64,000 nucleotides of DNA, taken from positions 744,001-808,000 of the forward strand of contig NZ_FORS01000001.1 of the NCBI RefSeq assembly GCF_900114065.1, written 5' to 3'. The DNA is from Stutzerimonas kunmingensis (lineage in GTDB: Bacteria; Pseudomonadota; Gammaproteobacteria; Pseudomonadales; Pseudomonadaceae). Below, one piece after another: positions 19,358-26,715 of the stretch (its first letter is position 1; each line of letters starts with the position of its first letter). The notes under the pieces were generated by a model. It was not told where the DNA came from. It made no database searches and was given only the letters and a program-made list of their open reading frames with translations. The translations under genes were made by a program, and so were the position numbers.

Positions 19358-19390
19358 CCGCCGGATAAAGGCTATGCCGCTATCCGGCGG
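19358..19390. repeat. REP-like hairpin between convergent genes
   Basis: Perfect 10-bp inverted repeat CCGCCGGATA / TATCCGGCGG with a 13-nt loop. It follows two shorter hairpins (AAAACGGCC-GAC-GGCCTTTT near 19317-19336 and GGGCG-CTTC-CGCCC near 19346-19359). Together they probably end transcription of both convergent genes. The sequence resembles the GCCGGATAA-type palindromic repeats of gammaproteobacteria. Confidence 0.5.
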
Positions 19391-19429
19391 ACGCTGCGTC
19401 AAATCATGCAAACTAGGGCCTTTTGCATC

Positions 19430-21007
19430 TCAGTACTCAACCTGCAATTCGGCGCTGCGCGGTTCGGCCTGACAGGCCAATGCCCAGCCCTGACGCACTT
19501 CGCTCTCGCTCAACACCTGATTGCTGCGCATGCTTACGCTGCCTTCCAACACCCGGCACTTGCACGCGGCGCAGACGCCCGAGCGGCAGGCGCTCGGCGG
19601 CCGCAGACCGGCGTGTTCCATAGCCTCCAGCAACACCTCGCCGCGCGGCACGTCCAGCTCATGGCGGCGACCGTCGAGCGCGACCCGCAGGCGGCTGGGG
19701 CGACCGCCCGGTACGGCCGTCGGTGCTGTGGCGGCAAAGCGTTCCAGATGGATGCGCGCCGCATCCACACCCAGCTCGCCCAGCGCGGCACCGGCGGCAT
19801 CCATGAACGGTTGCGGCCCGCAGACAAAGGCGTCGGCAGCAGACCAGTCGGCAATCCTCTCGGCGATCGCCCGTCCGCTCGGCACGCCCTGCTCCGCATC
19901 CAGCCAGATGCGCAGCTGCAGACGCTCGGGGTAACGCACGGACCATTCAGCCAGTTCTTCGGCAAAGATCAGCGAAGCGGCATCGCGGCTCGCGTAGAAC
20001 AGACACACTCGCCCGCAGCCCTCGACCAGCGCCGCCTGCAGGATCGCCATCAACGGCGTGATGCCGCTACCGGCACCGAGCAGCAGCAAATCACTGTCCA
20101 GGCTGCGCGGCACGAACACGCCAGCCGGTGGCAGCGCCTCGATGCAGTCGCCCGCCTGCAGGTTATCCAGCAGCCAGTTCGATGCACGCCCGCCAGACAC
20201 GCGCTTGATGGTGATGCGCAACGCGCCATCACCATCCGGCCGTTGCGACAGCGAATAGCAGCGCAGCAGCGCTGCCTCGCCACAGGGAACCTTCAGCGTG
20301 AGGAACTGCCCCGGCCGCGCGGCAAAGCGTACGCGCTGAGCCGCAGGCACCTGCAGAGTGAACGAACAGCTGTCGGCGGTTTCGGACTGACGCGAGGCGA
20401 TACGCAGGCGAGTGAATTCATCGGCGACAGGGGTCGGTGAAGATGCGTGGGAAGTCGCTACCGAAGCCGGTGCCAGAGTCGAAAACGAAGCCGGCCCCGA
20501 CTTGGGCAGTCCACGCAGCATCGGCCATGCCGCCTTGCGGCGGAACAGCAGCACGTAGCCGATATGCAGGCCGATCAGCCACAGCCCCAGGTTGGCGAAG
20601 AACTCGTGCACCTCTTCGGCGTCGCCCATCCAGCCAATAAAGTCGACGTCGCTGGCGGCGCCGAACACGTCCGGCCCGACGCCCGGCAGCGTGGCCAGTA
20701 CGTCGCCGTTATCGACCATGCCCAGCCCGACCAGGCTGGCGATAGCAAAACCGCCCAGCGCACCCACCGTCAGCCACTTGCCAATTGCCGACAGGCCCGG
20801 CTTGCGGCGCTGTCCCTGCGGCGGCAGCAGCTTCGGAAAACCCCGCAGGCGCAGCGGCTCGATCAGCAGCCGCCACACCAGCAACGCCACAAGACCGTAA
20901 CCCAGCCAGATGTGCAGCGCCTCGGCGTCGTCGCCAGTCAGGTACACCGCGAGGAAGAAACCGGCCAGCAGCCAGTGGAACAAGCGAAAGCGGTTGTAGG
21001 CAGCCAC
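19430..21007 (-). CDS. Membrane cytochrome b fused to ferredoxin reductase and 2Fe-2S ferredoxin domains
   Basis: A 525-residue three-part fusion. Residues 1-170 form a b561/hydrogenase-type cytochrome b with four membrane helices and haem-ligand histidines (RLFHWLLAGF, ALHIWLGYG, VHEFFANLG, GLHIGYVLL). After a low-complexity linker comes an FNR-like domain (about 200-430: RCYSLSQRP for FAD, LLLGAGSGITPLMAIL for NAD(P)H), then a plant-type ferredoxin with SACRSGVCAACKC and a final cysteine in WALACQAE. It should carry electrons from NAD(P)H to membrane haems. Divergent from the SHP/DHC cytochrome c genes, whose usual partner elsewhere is a separate cytochrome b. Confidence 0.88.
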   Translation of the reverse strand: MAAYNRFRLFHWLLAGFFLAVYLTGDDAEALHIWLGYGLVALLVWRLLIEPLRLRGFPKLLPPQGQRRKPGLSAIGKWLTVGALGGFAIASLVGLGMVDNGDVLATLPGVGPDVFGAASDVDFIGWMGDAEEVHEFFANLGLWLIGLHIGYVLLFRRKAAWPMLRGLPKSGPASFSTLAPASVATSHASSPTPVADEFTRLRIASRQSETADSCSFTLQVPAAQRVRFAARPGQFLTLKVPCGEAALLRCYSLSQRPDGDGALRITIKRVSGGRASNWLLDNLQAGDCIEALPPAGVFVPRSLDSDLLLLGAGSGITPLMAILQAALVEGCGRVCLFYASRDAASLIFAEELAEWSVRYPERLQLRIWLDAEQGVPSGRAIAERIADWSAADAFVCGPQPFMDAAGAALGELGVDAARIHLERFAATAPTAVPGGRPSRLRVALDGRRHELDVPRGEVLLEAMEHAGLRPPSACRSGVCAACKCRVLEGSVSMRSNQVLSESEVRQGWALACQAEPRSAELQVEY

Positions 21008-21059
21008 GGTGGCAATCCTCGATACAGGGAATGCCTACCTTGTATGCCCCGCAGCTGAA

Positions 21060-21120
21060 GCCAAGCTGAACGCCATCATTCGGCCACGTTCAGCTTGGCG
21101 TAAGGCTGCGCGCCTAGGCT
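21060..21120 (+). promoter_or_regulatory. Operator/promoter region of the SHP-DHC operon
   Basis: A perfect 13-bp inverted repeat GCCAAGCTGAACG (21060-21072) / CGTTCAGCTTGGC (21087-21099) separates the divergent cytochrome genes. Its right arm runs into two half-sites 11 bp apart, GTTCAG (21088-21093) and CGTAAG (21099-21104), then exactly 10 bp to TAGGCT (21115-21120), a likely -10. The same spacing is found before the genes at 33686 and 40217. Confidence 0.55.
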
Positions 21121-21147
21121 GCGCTCATCCGTCCTGGAGACCGCACC

Positions 21148-21552
21148 ATGAACGCTTACTGGATCGCCCTCGCCTGCTGCCTGAGCCTGCCGGCGCTGGC
21201 CGAAACCGAACACCCGCTGCTGGCCGGCTACGCCGCTCAGGCCCGCCAGCAGGACGCGAACTTCACCGGCTTTTCCGCCGAGCACGGCAAGGCGCTGTAC
21301 TTCGCCGAGGAGCAGCGCAACGGCAAGAGCATGAGCTGCACCACTTGTCACACCAGCGACCCGCGCCAGCCCGGCAAGACACCCGCCCATCGCAAGGTTG
21401 ATCCGCTGGCGCCAGCCGCCAATCCCGAGCGCTTCACCGACCTGAAGAAGGTCGAGAAGTGGTTCCGCCGCAACTGCGACGACGTCTTCGCCCGCGAATG
21501 CACGGCGCAGGAAAAAGGCGACTTCATCAGCTGGATCGACAGCATCAAGTAA
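21148..21552 (+). CDS. SHP-like class I cytochrome c (DUF1924)
   Basis: A 134-residue exported monohaem cytochrome c. Signal peptide of about 18 residues (cleavage after LPALA), haem motif CTTCH at 64-68, and a cysteine pair at 110 and 118 near the C-terminus (RRNCDDVFAREC). DUF1924 proteins resemble the sphaeroides haem protein, an oxygen- and NO-binding cytochrome with an asparagine sixth ligand; N109 could take that role here, which is inference. GGAGACCGCACC precedes the start. First gene of a three-gene operon with the dihaem cytochrome 10 nt later. Confidence 0.85.
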   Translation: MNAYWIALACCLSLPALAETEHPLLAGYAAQARQQDANFTGFSAEHGKALYFAEEQRNGKSMSCTTCHTSDPRQPGKTPAHRKVDPLAPAANPERFTDLKKVEKWFRRNCDDVFARECTAQEKGDFISWIDSIK

Positions 21553-21562
21553 GGAGCTCGCC

Positions 21563-22087
21563 ATGAAGATTGCACCCCTCGCTGCCGTCGCCGGGCTGGG
21601 CCTGACCCTGGTACTGGCCGGCCTCAGCTTCGCCGATGACGACGACCATCACGAGCGCCAGAGCTACAAGCGCCCCAAGCGCCTGGCGGTTCCGAGCGAC
21701 GCATCACTGGTGTGGAAGGAAGAATGCGCCGCCTGCCACATGCTCTATTCCCCCGGCCTGCTGCCTGCCGATGCCTGGCGCGAGCAGATGCGCACCCTGG
21801 GCGACCACTACGGCAGCAACGCGTCGCTGGACCCGGTGCAGGAAAAGGAAATCCTCGACTTCCTGGTCCGCGCCTCGGCCGCCAACCGCCTGCCGGTGGA
21901 GCCGTCACCCACCGTCGGCGAGCAACCACGGATCAGCCAGACCCGCTGGTTCGAGCGCAAGCATGACGAGGTCAGCCAAGCCAAGTTCAAGCGTGAATCG
22001 GTGGGCGGCCGCGCCAACTGCGTGGCCTGCCACCGCGACGCCGAAAGCGGCGACTTCGATGAAGATCGCGTGAAGATTCCGCGCTAA
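21563..22087 (+). CDS. Dihaem cytochrome c (DHC family)
   Basis: A 174-residue periplasmic protein with a signal peptide ending near LSFA (residue 24) and two haem motifs, CAACH (55-59) and CVACH (153-157), one per half. Length, spacing and place beside an SHP-like gene match DHC of Rhodobacter sphaeroides, which reduces SHP. An acidic/histidine stretch DDDDHHE follows the leader. AAGGAGCTCGCC precedes the ATG. It likely relays electrons from the divergent membrane b-type protein to the SHP-like cytochrome. Confidence 0.88.
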   Translation: MKIAPLAAVAGLGLTLVLAGLSFADDDDHHERQSYKRPKRLAVPSDASLVWKEECAACHMLYSPGLLPADAWREQMRTLGDHYGSNASLDPVQEKEILDFLVRASAANRLPVEPSPTVGEQPRISQTRWFERKHDEVSQAKFKRESVGGRANCVACHRDAESGDFDEDRVKIPR

Positions 22088-22114
22088 GCGGCCGTTTTCC
22101 CACTGAGGTAATTC

Positions 22115-22579
22115 ATGATGACGACTTCCACTCTGCGCGGAGCCCTGGCGCTGTCGCTACTGGTCAACTGTGGCGTGCTGGGCGCGCTCGCCTGGCAGAA
22201 ACTGCAAACCGACGGGCTGCCCATGCCGTCCGGCGCACCAACCGAACTGTCGCACCAGCTGGAGCTTAGCGCCAACCAGCTCGGGCGCTGGCATGACGGC
22301 CAGGCGCCCTATCTGGCCCGGCTGCGTGCCCTCGACAGTGACCTCGATGCCCTGCGCAGCAAGTTGCTACAGGCGCTGCTCGGCGAGCGAGTCGACCCCG
22401 CGCAGATCGCCAGCGAGCAGGCAAAGCTCGGTGAACTGCGCGACGCTCGCCAACAGTTGCAGATCGAGCAGCTGCTGAACGAACGCGAGCTGCTCGACGC
22501 CCGTCAGCGGCAGAAGCTGGTGAACTTCCTCGCCAGCAAGAACGCGTCGGCCGAACTGACGTCGCTGCACGCTCGGTAG
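22115..22579 (+). CDS. Small periplasmic CpxP/Spy-like helical protein
   Basis: A 154-residue protein with one N-terminal membrane or signal segment (ALALSLLVNCGVLGALAW) and a mostly helical, charged periplasmic part rich in Leu, Gln, Arg and Glu. The pattern of paired helices resembles periplasmic heavy-metal-resistance proteins of the Spy/CpxP/CnrR group. No haem motif or clear metal site is seen. It lies 27 nt after the dihaem gene and likely shares its mRNA. Function in this redox operon is unknown. Confidence 0.7.
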   Translation: MMTTSTLRGALALSLLVNCGVLGALAWQKLQTDGLPMPSGAPTELSHQLELSANQLGRWHDGQAPYLARLRALDSDLDALRSKLLQALLGERVDPAQIASEQAKLGELRDARQQLQIEQLLNERELLDARQRQKLVNFLASKNASAELTSLHAR

Positions 22580-22635
22580 CCGTCATCCAGGCTAACGCCC
22601 CCAACCTTCGGCGTTCGCCGCCGATCCGCTGAATC

Positions 22636-24801
22636 TCAGCCCTCGCGCGCCTTGCGCGCCTGGTTCGGCATCTTGGGCGGTTCTGTGGGGACGCCCGCGC
22701 TGGCCAGCGGTACGCTGCCCGGCGCGGCCTCGCGCTCGCGATCACCGCTGCGGTTGGCCAGCAGGCTGGCAGTCGCGGTCTGCAGGTAGGCTTCGAGCTG
22801 GCGCTGCAACTGCGCTGCGTCGGCATCCGGCGCGAGGCGTTCGCCCTGCGGGTTGGCCCCCAGGCGATAGCGATACAGGCGCGCCGCTTGCTCCTTGGGC
22901 TGTACCAGCACGCGGTCACCGCGAATCATCGCCACCGTCTGGTCGCTGCCCGAGGGTTTGATGATGCCGAAGCCCGGATCATCCACCGCCAGGCTGAGCA
23001 GATCGCGACCCCAGCACTGGTGTCGAACCTCACCGCCGAGGCGGCCCATGATCGTCGGCACCACGTCGACCTGGGTACCCACTACATCACGGCGGCTGCC
23101 GAAGCGCTCGCTGATACCCGGCGCGATCAGCAGCAGCGGTACGTTGAAGCGGAACAGGTCCATCTCGGTCACCTCCTCCGGCACCCCGAAGCCGTGATCA
23201 CCGACTACCACGAACAGCGTCTGCTTGAACCAGGGCTCGTCACGCACCTGATCGAAGAACTGGCCAAGCGCCCAGTCCGAATAGCGCATCGCGGTCAGGT
23301 GCTGATCCAGCGCGCCATGCCCCTCGACGACGGCAATCGGCAACCGCTCCGGCAGGGCATAGGGCGTGTGATTGGACAGCGTCTGCAACAGCGCATAGAA
23401 CGGCTTGCTGCGGTCCAGCTGCGCTAGCTCCTCGGCAGCGCGGGTGAACATGTCCTGATCGGATACGCCCCAGGTCGGGTCGGCGACGACCGGGTCGACG
23501 TAGTCGCCGCGGCCGATAAAGCGCGTCATGCCCTGATTGCTGAAGAAGCCGGCCTGGTTGTCCCAGGCGAAATCACCGTTGTAGACGTAGAGGTCGTTGA
23601 ACGCCCGTGTGCTGAGCAACTGTGGCAACCCGGAGAAGCGGTTGCCGCCTTCCGGCGTCTGCATCAGGTACTCGAAGCCCGGCAGGTTGGGAAAGCAGGC
23701 CATGCTGGCGAACATGCCCTGGTGGGTGTGGGTGCCGTTGGCGAAGAAGCGCTCGAACAACAGCCCCTCGCCGGCCAGGCGGTCGAAGTTCGGCGTGATG
23801 CCGTCGGCACTGCCGAGCGCGCCGACATAGCGGCCGGCGAAGCTCTCCATGAGGATCACCACCACGTTGCGCACCGCCAGCTGGCCGTCCGCCGGCGGCT
23901 GGAAGTCACGGCGCACCGGCGCCAGCTCGGCGTCCACCAACCGGTCGTTGGCGGTCAGCAGCAGCTCGCGGGTGATAGCCTGCGCATCCGCCACCGGCAG
24001 TGTCGCCTTCCAGCTATTGTCGCGGTGGCTGGAAAAGCGGTTCTTCGCCGCGTCATACAGCGACAGTGTCGCGTTCAGGCCGAGGTGATTGGCGAACATC
24101 GACTCGGTGGTAAAGGCATCGCCCCAACGCAGCGGCGGTCCCTGGCGCAGCGTGCCGCGGGCAGCCACCACGCAGACCAGTATCAGCACGCCGAATACCG
24201 CCGCGCGGGTATACCAGGCCGAGCCGCGGCGGCGCGCGCCGGTCTCGCGCACAGCCGGCGCGCCACGGGTCAGCCGCTCCAGCCAGCCGAACAGGGCGTA
24301 CATCGCCGCGCTCGCCACACCCCAGCTCGCCAGCAGTTGCAGTACCGGGAAGCCGTGCCAGAGCATGCTCAGCACCGTCGCCGGGTCTTCCTGCAGGTAC
24401 TGGAACACCAGACTGTTCAGGCGCTGATGGAACTCGCGATAGAAGTTCAGCTCGATCAGCCCGAGCAGGATCGTCAGGCTGGCACACACACTCAACCACA
24501 GCCGCAGCAGGCCCCGGGCGGCCATCATGCGCATGCTCAGCACGCCGAGCAGCAGTGGCAGCAGGATGTACACCGTTACCCGCAGGTCGAAGCGCAGGCC
24601 GTTGCCGAACGCCTCGACGAAGCTGGCAAGCGGCGTGCTGCCGATCAGTTCGCGGTTGAACAGCAGCAAGCCCAGCCGCAGCAGCGCAAAAAGCGCCAGC
24701 AGGGCCAGCGCACTGGCGAACGTGAAGCGCAGGTGCGCGGCCAGGCAATTGAAGCCGGACGCCGGGCGCTCTCGAGCAGGGCGTCGCAAAGAGGAAAGCA
24801 T
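22636..24801 (-). CDS. LTA-synthase/OpgB-type membrane phosphotransferase
   Basis: A 721-residue protein with five N-terminal membrane helices (about 22-240) and a large periplasmic alkaline-phosphatase-fold domain. Motifs include VVVILMESFAGRYVGALG (metal site), NGTHTHQGMFAS (likely threonine nucleophile), ESFAGR-type acidic residues and VVVGDHGFG (metal site near 560). The C-terminus is Pro/Ala/Glu-rich. Such enzymes transfer phosphoglycerol or phosphoethanolamine from phospholipid to an envelope acceptor and release diacylglycerol. The ATG at 24801 follows AAGGAC; a longer frame would run into dgkA. Eleven nt separate it from dgkA. Confidence 0.85.
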   Translation of the reverse strand: MLSSLRRPARERPASGFNCLAAHLRFTFASALALLALFALLRLGLLLFNRELIGSTPLASFVEAFGNGLRFDLRVTVYILLPLLLGVLSMRMMAARGLLRLWLSVCASLTILLGLIELNFYREFHQRLNSLVFQYLQEDPATVLSMLWHGFPVLQLLASWGVASAAMYALFGWLERLTRGAPAVRETGARRRGSAWYTRAAVFGVLILVCVVAARGTLRQGPPLRWGDAFTTESMFANHLGLNATLSLYDAAKNRFSSHRDNSWKATLPVADAQAITRELLLTANDRLVDAELAPVRRDFQPPADGQLAVRNVVVILMESFAGRYVGALGSADGITPNFDRLAGEGLLFERFFANGTHTHQGMFASMACFPNLPGFEYLMQTPEGGNRFSGLPQLLSTRAFNDLYVYNGDFAWDNQAGFFSNQGMTRFIGRGDYVDPVVADPTWGVSDQDMFTRAAEELAQLDRSKPFYALLQTLSNHTPYALPERLPIAVVEGHGALDQHLTAMRYSDWALGQFFDQVRDEPWFKQTLFVVVGDHGFGVPEEVTEMDLFRFNVPLLLIAPGISERFGSRRDVVGTQVDVVPTIMGRLGGEVRHQCWGRDLLSLAVDDPGFGIIKPSGSDQTVAMIRGDRVLVQPKEQAARLYRYRLGANPQGERLAPDADAAQLQRQLEAYLQTATASLLANRSGDREREAAPGSVPLASAGVPTEPPKMPNQARKAREG

Positions 24802-24812
24802 GGGTACGTCCT

Positions 24813-25241
24813 TCAGGGGATGAGGATCACCGCCCAGACCAGACCGATCAGGCACAGCGCCAGCAATTGCGCGGCGCTTCCCATGTCCTTGGCCTGTTTG
24901 GCGAGCGGATGCAGTTCGAAAGAGATGCGGTCGACCGTCGCCTCGATGGCCGAGTTGAGCAGTTCGACGATCAGGCCGAGAAACACCACGGCAATCAGCA
25001 CGGCGCGCTCGACGCGGCTGACGTCGAACAGAAACGCCAAGGGAATCAGCAGCAGATTCAGCAGCACCAGCTGGCGAAACGCCGCTTCGCCTCTATAAGC
25101 GGCCTTGAGACCTGCAGCCGAATAGCCGGACGCGTACCAGATGCGCGCCAGTCCGCTGCGCCCCTTCAGCGCCGCACCGTCGGCCGGCACGTCGACGCTG
25201 GCCACGGCATCGGTAGCCGCGCAGGTCGGCTCAGATGACAT
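24813..25241 (-). CDS. dgkA: Diacylglycerol kinase
   Basis: A 142-residue three-helix membrane kinase, about 20 residues longer than E. coli DgkA at the N-terminus. The core is conserved: GEAAFRQLVLLN, ELLNSAIEATVDRIS (catalytic glutamate and asparagine region) and HPLAKQAKDMGSAAQ. It phosphorylates diacylglycerol to phosphatidic acid. Its start overlaps the inaA-like gene by 11 nt and an LTA-synthase-type gene follows 11 nt after it, so DAG released by that enzyme could be recycled by its own operon. Confidence 0.93.
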   Translation of the reverse strand: MSSEPTCAATDAVASVDVPADGAALKGRSGLARIWYASGYSAAGLKAAYRGEAAFRQLVLLNLLLIPLAFLFDVSRVERAVLIAVVFLGLIVELLNSAIEATVDRISFELHPLAKQAKDMGSAAQLLALCLIGLVWAVILIP

Positions 25242-25950
25242 CGCAGCGCAACTCGCTGAAGGTGCGGTGGGCGGCCAGTAATCGTTGCCAGTCCTGTTCC
25301 GGCATGGCCTGGCGATGACGCTTGAGCTGGCGCAGGTCATGCCGTGCCGCGGCGCTACGCCGCAAACGGCGACGACTCTTTTCCAGATCGAGCAGCGCGA
25401 CTTCGACGCTGGCCGCGTCACCTTCACCCTGAACCCTGATGAAGATGTGCTTGGGGTAGCAGCAGCCATGCTGCCAGCGTGCCTGGTGGATGCGACCGAG
25501 GCTAATTCCGACCGCTGTCAGCATGCGCTCCTGTACCGTCGGACCGAAGCGCCCCCCCAAGTCCTGTTGATACCAGTCCTCCAGGCTGACGAAGCCTTCC
25601 AGCTCCGCCGTCACCAGCAGCGCCTGCCACTGCCCGGCCTGTTGTCGCGTGCCGCAGTAGACCAGTTCCGGCACCTGCACGCCGAGCCGGGCGAATGCTT
25701 GCAGCGCCTGCAATTCGCGCAGCACCGTGGGCCGGCCGAACGGATGCAGCAGCGAGCGATACAGGTGGCCAATCTGCCGTTTGCAGTACAGCAGCGGCTG
25801 CTGCGGATCGCGCAGCCGTATCCGTTGCACACCGCTTTCGCCGGCGCGGCGCTGGTTAGGTTCCTCGACCCATTCGCCCTGGGTGTTCCACCAGCGCTGG
25901 AAGGTGCTGGTACGCGCTTCGCGGGCCGGCAGTACGAGTGGTCGGCTCAT
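25231..25950 (-). CDS. inaA: InaA-type lipopolysaccharide kinase
   Basis: A 239-residue small protein-kinase-like fold protein of the InaA/WapQ family. Kinase-like landmarks include LGRIHQARWQHGCCYPKHIFIR (catalytic-loop equivalent) and VALLDLEKSRRRL (metal-binding aspartate equivalent). In Pseudomonas the ortholog follows colRS and the orf222/warA gene and is proposed to phosphorylate core-oligosaccharide sugar. It ends inside the dgkA start and begins 2 nt after the methyltransferase stop, so it is translationally coupled. Confidence 0.85.
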   Translation of the reverse strand: MSRPLVLPAREARTSTFQRWWNTQGEWVEEPNQRRAGESGVQRIRLRDPQQPLLYCKRQIGHLYRSLLHPFGRPTVLRELQALQAFARLGVQVPELVYCGTRQQAGQWQALLVTAELEGFVSLEDWYQQDLGGRFGPTVQERMLTAVGISLGRIHQARWQHGCCYPKHIFIRVQGEGDAASVEVALLDLEKSRRRLRRSAAARHDLRQLKRHRQAMPEQDWQRLLAAHRTFSELRCDVI

Positions 25951-25952
25951 GT

Positions 25953-26630
25953 TCAACCCCGCTTGCGCAGCACGTAGACCCGCCACATGGCGTAGCCCGG
26001 GAGGAAGTCATTGCGGTCGAGGATGTCGAAGCCGGCCTCGGCGAATTCCGTCTCGATCACCGAGCGCGCGACGACGAAGCGGTTCTGGTTGTCCTTTGCC
26101 GGCCGGCGACGCTCCAGGCGCTTGCGCTTCCAGGCCTTGTAGTTGCCATCGACCCACAGCGAGACGATCAGCGTGTCACGGGTGACGCGGTGGAACTCAC
26201 GCAGCATCGCCAGCCGGTGCTCCGGGTCGGCGATGTGGTGCAGTAGGCGCATGCAGAAGATGTTGTCTACCGCGTTGTCACCCATGTCGATGGCGAAGGC
26301 GGAGGTCTGAAAGGTCTCGACCCGCTTGAGCACTTCCAGCGAATGCGCCGATTCGGCGATCGCCAGCATGTCGGCGGAGTTGTCGGCGGCAAAGATCATC
26401 CGGCTTGGGTGCTCGGCCAGCAGCGGCCAGAAGCGCCCGGCGCCGCACGGCAGGTCCAGCACCAGATCAGGATCGCCGGCGATCTTCAGTGCGCGGCGCG
26501 CCATCTGCTCGTCACGCCAGTGCGACAGCCGCCGGGCCGGGCCATCCTGATGCTTGTGCAGGTATTCGTAGGCGTGCTGGCGGTCGTACTTGCGCGAGAA
26601 CTCCAGTTCGATAGGGCTCGATGTGGTCAT
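25953..26630 (-). CDS. SAM-dependent methyltransferase (WarA/Orf222-like)
   Basis: A 225-residue class I methyltransferase. The SAM motif is LVLDLPCGAGRFWPLLA, followed by IFAADNSADMLAIA and a DNIFCMRLLHHI segment. Its place after colRS and before inaA matches orf222 of P. fluorescens/P. putida and WarA of P. aeruginosa, a methyltransferase linked to LPS modification. ATG 26630 is chosen; ATG 26639 (MPAMTT) is possible. A strong ColR-type box lies about 70 nt upstream at the end of colS, so it can be transcribed separately from colRS. Confidence 0.85.
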   Translation of the reverse strand: MTTSSPIELEFSRKYDRQHAYEYLHKHQDGPARRLSHWRDEQMARRALKIAGDPDLVLDLPCGAGRFWPLLAEHPSRMIFAADNSADMLAIAESAHSLEVLKRVETFQTSAFAIDMGDNAVDNIFCMRLLHHIADPEHRLAMLREFHRVTRDTLIVSLWVDGNYKAWKRKRLERRRPAKDNQNRFVVARSVIETEFAEAGFDILDRNDFLPGYAMWRVYVLRKRG

Positions 26631-26698
26631 GGCGGGCATTCCGGTTGGAAACGGAACGCCAAACTAACCAGGCAGACATCAAGGGCACGTCAACGGAA

Positions 26699-26715
26699 TG
26701 TGAAAAAAACGTCAA
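26699..26715 (-). promoter_or_regulatory. Probable ColR-binding box before the warA-inaA-dgkA genes
   Basis: Minus-strand sequence TTGACGTTTTTTTCACA. It fits the ColR consensus recalled from P. putida, YYNASNNYTTTTTCACK, at every position but the last. It overlaps the colS stop codon and precedes the methyltransferase gene. Confidence 0.6.
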
